This document shows, one piece after another, positions 33,542 to 38,206 of a stretch of DNA of 38,206 nt. Below the pieces are notes generated by a model, which did no database searches, was not told the DNA's origin, and was given only the letters and a program-made list of their open reading frames with translations. The DNA lies in contig BBXU01000876.1 in assembly GCA_001598975.1 (NCBI GenBank), positions 1 through 38,206 of the forward strand, in the 5' to 3' direction. Position numbers and translations under genes: made by a program. The stretch's first letter is position 1; the number at the start of each line of letters is the position of its first letter. Origin of the DNA: Parachlorella kessleri (taxonomy: Eukaryota > Chlorophyta > Trebouxiophyceae > Chlorellales > Chlorellaceae).

Positions 33542-35365
33542 ATGTTCAAGGGATACATTACCGTTGGGCTGCTTTCCAGCCTTCTGGCTGTCATGACGGT
33601 TGGGTGAGCTAACAGCAGTTTGTCGACCCCATATGCATGCTTGCATGCTGTCAGCTGCAGCAGCCATGGGAAAGGCTTCCTTCTCATGCTGCCCGTGGTT
33701 GGTGCGTCCTGATTAGTTTTGACAATTGTATCCTTGTTCATGAGCATTGTGGTCTGCCTGCAGGTGCGCCGGTAAGAGATTTGGCAAGCTTTTTCCGTGC
33801 CCACTGGGCAATGATACAAATGGAGGGCATGCAAGTGGCAGAGCAGATGATCATGCGTGCATCAACGCACGACCGGCCTGCTTCAGCTTCCCAATGCATG
33901 CTAACTAGCCATGCAGCCCTGAAAGAATCCATGCTGAAGTTCTGGCATTTTCCTCTGCTTCTGTTCGCAAGGCCTTTCTGAGTGTAGTCTGGCCATGCGG
34001 GATGGGTGCAAGGCCACGTATTGGCATATTTTAAGCTTCTTTAACTGCCGCCTGCCTGCAGCAAGCCGGGACTTGAAAGCATCGCCCTCCGTCCCTCCGC
34101 CCATTGTGATTGACGCCGTACTCCAGGCCATCAACTCTCAGACGCCCTCCCCCTCCCCCTCCCCCTCCCCATCCCCCTCGCCCTCCCCTGTCAGTCTCCA
34201 GGATGCCGCCCTCCAGGCCGTTAACTTGGCTCTTCAGCAACGTCAACAGTTACAACAGGGTAACCCAGCGGTGAGGTGGTGTAGACGTCAAGTTTCGAGC
34301 CTGCGTGAACATACAGTGCAGGGGTGCATTGCAATGATGCCATGGTTAAGGGATGCGAGCGACACAGCAGGAGGTGCCAGCACAGCCTTAGGAGTGTACA
34401 AATGTCTACCAGGGACAAGAGCATGGAATGCTTGTTGCTGCACGGCATGGTGTTGCCATGGCAGCCTTCACACCAGAGCGTACCAGAGCGGTGCAGGTGG
34501 CACATGCGATCACATCCGTTAACATGCTGCCATGGTTCCAGCCAGGGACCCAGCCCCAAGGCAGCATCTCAGGCTAGGGATGACATGGCTCAATAAATCT
34601 GATCACTGCCTGCAGGCGGCGGACCCTGCCGCTGCTGGCGGCCCTGCCGGTAGGCGCCTCCTGGGTGAGTGAGCCAGCAATGTCGCAGCGACTCCCTTTG
34701 TCGCTCTGTCCCCTCAGTCGTGCTGCCTGTGGTGCTTGTTGTTCACTCCGCTGACTGCCACACCAAGAGAGTCTGCTTTATCATCGGCTTCAGCATTGAC
34801 CAGCTTATGTCTGTGGGGTATCTTCACAACCAGGCCTGGCTGCCTGGGGTGGAGCAGGCCCAGCAAGCCTGACAAGGTATTCCTTGGTTTGGCATTCCCT
34901 GCAGCAACCCGTACCCTGAACGGCTTGCCCTCGCCCGATCCCTCCCCTTCCCCCTCCCCTTCTCCATCACCCTCGCCCCCCAGCATCAATGATCCCGCGG
35001 TTCAGGCCAACATCTTCAATCAACAGCTGCTGGATCAATCATCACGGTTTCCTTCGTCGGTGAGGTGCTGCTATAGATATCCATCGGCGGGGTGCCTGCT
35101 TCAGCACCAGCGTGGGTGGGCCATAGCAGCGACGCAGGAGGGGTTATACATGTGTGTAAGCGACAGCGGGGCGCACCCATGTGACAGCAAGGCTAGGCCT
35201 CTGCAGTGCAGCATATCGCGGGGCGGTCGGTGGGAGCAGGAGGCTGCTGCCTAAGGACAGCACCTCTGTCCCTAGTCACTGATGCGGCGCTGCTGTCTGC
35301 TGCTGCAGCCTGTTGACCCCTCCGCCACTGCTACTAGTAATGGCAAGCGCCTGCTGGGTGAGTGA
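33542..35365 (+). CDS. Small secreted Ser-Pro-rich protein with two duplicated modules
   Basis: No known family is recognised. Proposed exons are 33542-33603, an 8-base microexon 33764-33771, 34062-34270, 34616-34664, 34905-35059 and 35309-35365, joining in phase to about 179 residues. Exon 1 encodes a signal peptide (MFKGYITVGLLSSLLAVMTV) and the microexon completes GCA-A, a good signal-peptidase site. Two modules follow. Each starts with (S/T)R(D/T)L, runs into a (Ser-Pro)n tract of six or more repeats, then a Gln/Asn-rich helix-like segment, and ends in a 49-base-type exon coding for a small domain finishing GRRLL or GKRLL. Ser-Pro tracts are hydroxylated and O-glycosylated in algal wall glycoproteins, so a wall or extracellular role is inferred. 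The stop at 35363 assumes the last exon is not spliced further. The signal-peptide exon is the least certain part. Confidence 0.6.
34062..35365 (+). repeat. Internal tandem duplication of an exon pair
   Basis: Exons 34062-34270 and 34905-35059 resemble each other, and exons 34616-34664 and 35309-35357 are both exactly 49 bases to the same donor. Intron phases repeat in the same order (phase 1, phase 0, phase 1, phase 0). This shows that a two-exon unit was copied in tandem; the copies have since diverged at most positions apart from the Ser-Pro tract, DxAxQA and RLL(G). Confidence 0.75.
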
Positions 35366-36654
35366 GCTGGCATGCAGTGCTGACACGATTGCTGCTGACT
35401 CGCTTCTTTTTGCGGAACTCTGATCCTGACATCATGCACACACTGCATGTCCATGTGTGCTTGCTATATCTTGCCAGGCTGATCCTTGACATTTGGTTCT
35501 TGACTTTATGTGTTCGGCTCAGTACTCTTCGTTGCCAGGGCAGCTTTATGTTGCTTTGCCAGTTTACACTCAGTGTCCCCAACACTAGAATGCAGAATAG
35601 TATCTAGCTCAGAGTTCCAACAAGTTTAAGAATTGCAAGCAAGTGCAAGGCGCCATTGAATCAGTTCGCGACTAAAGAAGCAGTAAAACTGCCAGGTCTT
35701 TGCACTGCCCATAAACCGACCCTTGGCAGGCTGTGCGGGAATGTATATTTCGCATTGGTGTTTGAAGAGGGAAATGAAGAACGTGTTCTATTTTTCAAAG
35801 AAGTGTTGATGCACAACAGAAATTTGGTTCAAATAGCATGATACCAGTAAGAAAAATAGAAGGAAAATTCCCTCACCAGCAGGTCGGACGTCACCACCAG
35901 AAAATCACAACAGCTTTTCAGGCTCCAGGTACCCTGATGATTATGTCAGTTCAGAAACTGTGCTTCCAATGTTCCTTCGCGGACTCCTGCGCCAAGCTAA
36001 TCACACGCATCTAAGCCTGCAGGCACACAAGCTCCTCCTCAGCGGAGGTGCCCAGTGGTACTCAACACACTGGGAGGGCTTGGACTGTGCCCGTGCCGTA
36101 AATGCGCAGGCACAGACGTAGGGGCGCATCTCAGCCAACCAAGGTCACGCAACCTTGCACCGCAACTGCTGCTTACCTGACACAAGCGCTCAGAGGCGGC
36201 GCCTTCTAGCCGCCAGGCCTTCAACTCCCGGCAAGGTTCAGGCCTCATGTGTCCCAGCAAGCTTGCCTTTTGCGGCAAGGCAACAGGGGGTGGGGAAACA
36301 ACTGCTGCCGCAGTGCAGTGCTTCCCCAAACTCTCGGCCTGGGAGTCTATTGGGACTCCTCAGGGCATCCAGGGTCCCAGTCAGCTAGCCATGGATACCG
36401 CTGCGCAACATCATCGCCTGCCTCCCTGTATGGTATCCCAAATAGCTGCAGCAGCCTTCGCCCTGCACCAAACCAGGGGTCGTGCGACTTGCAAGTCATC
36501 CCAGTCACCCTGTTCTTTGCAAAGCAAAACATGCTAGCCATCCCAGGAAGTTTTGAGCAGGCTTCGACAGGAAAGAGGTTCAAACAACGTGAGAAGCAGC
36601 CCCCAGCTGCAGCATTCCAGCCAGGGGAGAGCTCGCCCCTGGCTCCACCCACTA
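35366..36654. other. Convergent region, no recognised gene
   Basis: These 1.3 kb lie between the Ser-Pro gene (plus) and the GT90-like gene (minus). The part from about 35600 to 35880 is richer in A and holds an open plus frame, with an ATG at 35657 and its end at 35841. It includes GRLCGNVYFALVFEEGNEER, which reads like protein but matches nothing I know. On the minus strand, 36347-36510 is open in the frame reading DPWFGAGRRLLQLFG and could be an extra 3' exon of the GT90-like gene. Neither is proven. Confidence 0.4.
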
Positions 36655-37902
36655 CTAGGCTATAGCCATACCGGTTAAGGGGCCATTCCCCTTGCCTGTG
36701 TAGCAGACAGCCCCCCGTGGAGGCTGCGGCCTGAACTGCTGCAGGGCCGCGTATTCTCGCAGTACGTCCAGAAGGTACTGCCGCACGTCCTCCATGCGCA
36801 AGTGATCCTGGAGGAACTGCACTAGGGGGAACACATGGCAGCTTTCGTGGAGATTCTACCAGTTCGTTGTACGAGACAGCAATGCCAGGCACCAGGCAAT
36901 TTATGAGCAGAGCCATTGCGCAGCAGCAATGTGTCAGCTTTGACGCCCAGGCAGCGAGGACTGAACAGTTCTGGCAGGGGTATCCCAGGGCGCCAGCTTA
37001 CCCTGCGTCCCTCATCTGCAATCTGTTGCGGTGGCAAGGATTTGCCCCAAGGATATTGGTGCTGCTGCTGCTCCTCCTGTTGGTGATGCTGCTCCTCGTC
37101 GTGTTGATGCTGCTGGTCTGCTCGTAAGCCCTCTAAATTAGGTGTCCGCTGCTCAAGAAGCCTCCTGGTCTGGGCTGCCATAGCCAAGTCTGCAACGAGG
37201 GAGTTGTTCGATCATTTATTGGGCAGTGAACAGCACCGCACAGCCTGGTTGGCCCAGTCTTTATTGTGTGCTTCCTACTTGGTTGTCGGCCACGCACCTA
37301 AGACCTTGGGAAGGCCCCCATGGGGAGGACTCCCCAAGCACTGCCTGTACCTTTCCTGGCAACAATGTACAAGTACTATCAACTCGATGCATACCTCAAC
37401 TGTTGCCATGACTGCAGCAGCTGTCATCGCATGGTCACGCCATACACACGTCTGCCGCGGTGTTACGGTCTGCACCCCTGTCCGCTCACCTTGCTTGTTG
37501 GATGACAGCAGCGTGGCATTGGGCCTTGGCTGTGCTTGATCCAGGTAGGCGTTGAGGGCCTGTACCTGCTCAGCAAAGATTGTGCACAGGGCTAGTCAGT
37601 CGTAGTAGGAGCGCATGCCTGGTTGCTGCAGTTGGAATCAACCGGTAGCGTGTTGACCTCCAGGGTGCTACTCTCTGTCAGTCGTCACCAGAAGACGAGG
37701 AGCTGCTCCTTGGGTCGAATGCCAGCCGATGTAACTCTCTACACATCAGCCCCTCCCCGCCACCCCCCCGCTTCGTGAGCCCCTGAGTGGTGCGGACGGA
37801 ATTGCCCACCTTAGTAGCCACGTCATGGCACATCCCTGCGCCTGGTGTAACTTGAAGGTGATGCCTGCCGGTCTCAAGCCCGCGGGTCCAAAACTCGTAA
37901 AA
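36655..37902 (-). CDS. GT90/CAP10-like O-glycosyltransferase, C-terminal part (partial)
   Basis: This is the C-terminal end of a protein resembling CAP10/Rumi-type (POGLUT, GT90) glycosyltransferases of the secretory pathway. Four exons in the window join in phase: 37810-37902, 37490-37565, 37002-37189 and 36655-36816 (172 residues). The upstream exons lie beyond the window or the terminal tetranucleotide repeat. The family is suggested by FWTRGLETGRHHL (compare the RGLVP.KHY block), a Cys-containing spacer, and QQIADEGRRFLQDHLRMEDV followed by RQYLLDVLREYAALQQFRP, which parallels the GxxFI.EEL.M..VYDYM..LLNEYAKLL.FKP end of plant and animal members. A Gln/His/Glu-rich insert of about 30 residues interrupts the domain in exon 37002-37189. 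The stop at 36655 assumes the last exon is terminal. Donor-like sequences within it could lead to another exon. Confidence 0.68.
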
Positions 37903-38074
37903 CTGCACCAGAGAAAGCAGCAGGCAAGGTGATACGAGGCAGCACCGGCCTTGGACAAGCATAGGGTTGGATGGGTAGCAGAGCACGATAAAACGGGGAG
38001 GCTGCCTGTTGCACCTGGAGCATGCCAAATGCTCCTGCGTTCGTTGGGCAGCTTTCATCCTAAGTAAGGGGTTA

Positions 38075-38201
<127 letters not shown>

Positions 38202-38206
38202 GACCC

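Noticed and set aside
36347..36510. Possible extra 3' exon of the GT90-like gene (DPWFGAGRRLLQLFG frame)
   Set aside because: The text looks protein-like, but no donor/acceptor pair in the right phase with family similarity could be found, so it was left out of the gene model.

Overview
The window is nuclear DNA of an intron-rich green alga. The evidence is short exons (mostly 50-200 bases) joined by GT-AG introns, a protein with a bipartite thylakoid-lumen targeting peptide, a Ser-Pro-rich secreted protein of the kind found in algal cell walls, and plant-type versions of eukaryotic housekeeping genes. A chlorophyte, possibly a trebouxiophyte, is the best guess; that is inferred from gene content and intron density, not from a marker gene. 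There is no operon, phage, IS element, CRISPR array or rRNA, and I recognise no tRNA.

Ten protein genes were rebuilt by joining exons, checking splice sites and reading phase at nearly every junction. Left part: a PLP-homeostasis protein (minus, 1931-3906) is divergent from a probable thylakoid-lumen protein (plus, 4156-5247). Then come COP9 signalosome subunit 8 (minus, 6073-7674) and 20S proteasome subunit beta-5 (minus, 8416-10888). A long FAM91 trafficking protein follows (plus, 11236-18406), divergent from beta-5.

Middle: a 1.7 kb less GC-rich stretch without a recognised gene (18407-20150) separates FAM91 from a convergent RhoGAP-like gene (minus, 20151-22844). The start codon of that gene is only 34 bases from the start of a divergent GT15 alpha-mannosyltransferase (plus, 22879-25440). 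An NCA2/DGS1 mitochondrial membrane protein follows (plus, 26072-32702).

Right part: a small secreted Ser-Pro-rich protein made of two duplicated exon-pair modules (plus, 33542-35365) includes an inferred 8-base microexon. The window closes with the 3' part of a GT90/CAP10-like O-glycosyltransferase (minus, 36655-37902, 5' end missing) and a long (AAGC)n tetranucleotide repeat at the very end.

The genes do not form one pathway. Loose links are protein turnover (CSN8 beside beta-5), trafficking and small-GTPase control (FAM91, RhoGAP), and secretory glycosylation with cell-wall material (GT15, GT90, the Ser-Pro protein). The least familiar item is the modular Ser-Pro protein. Other unusual points are a RhoGAP fold without a visible arginine finger, a long intronic hairpin, a three-copy dispersed repeat, a duplicated exon/intron junction and a GC-AG intron.
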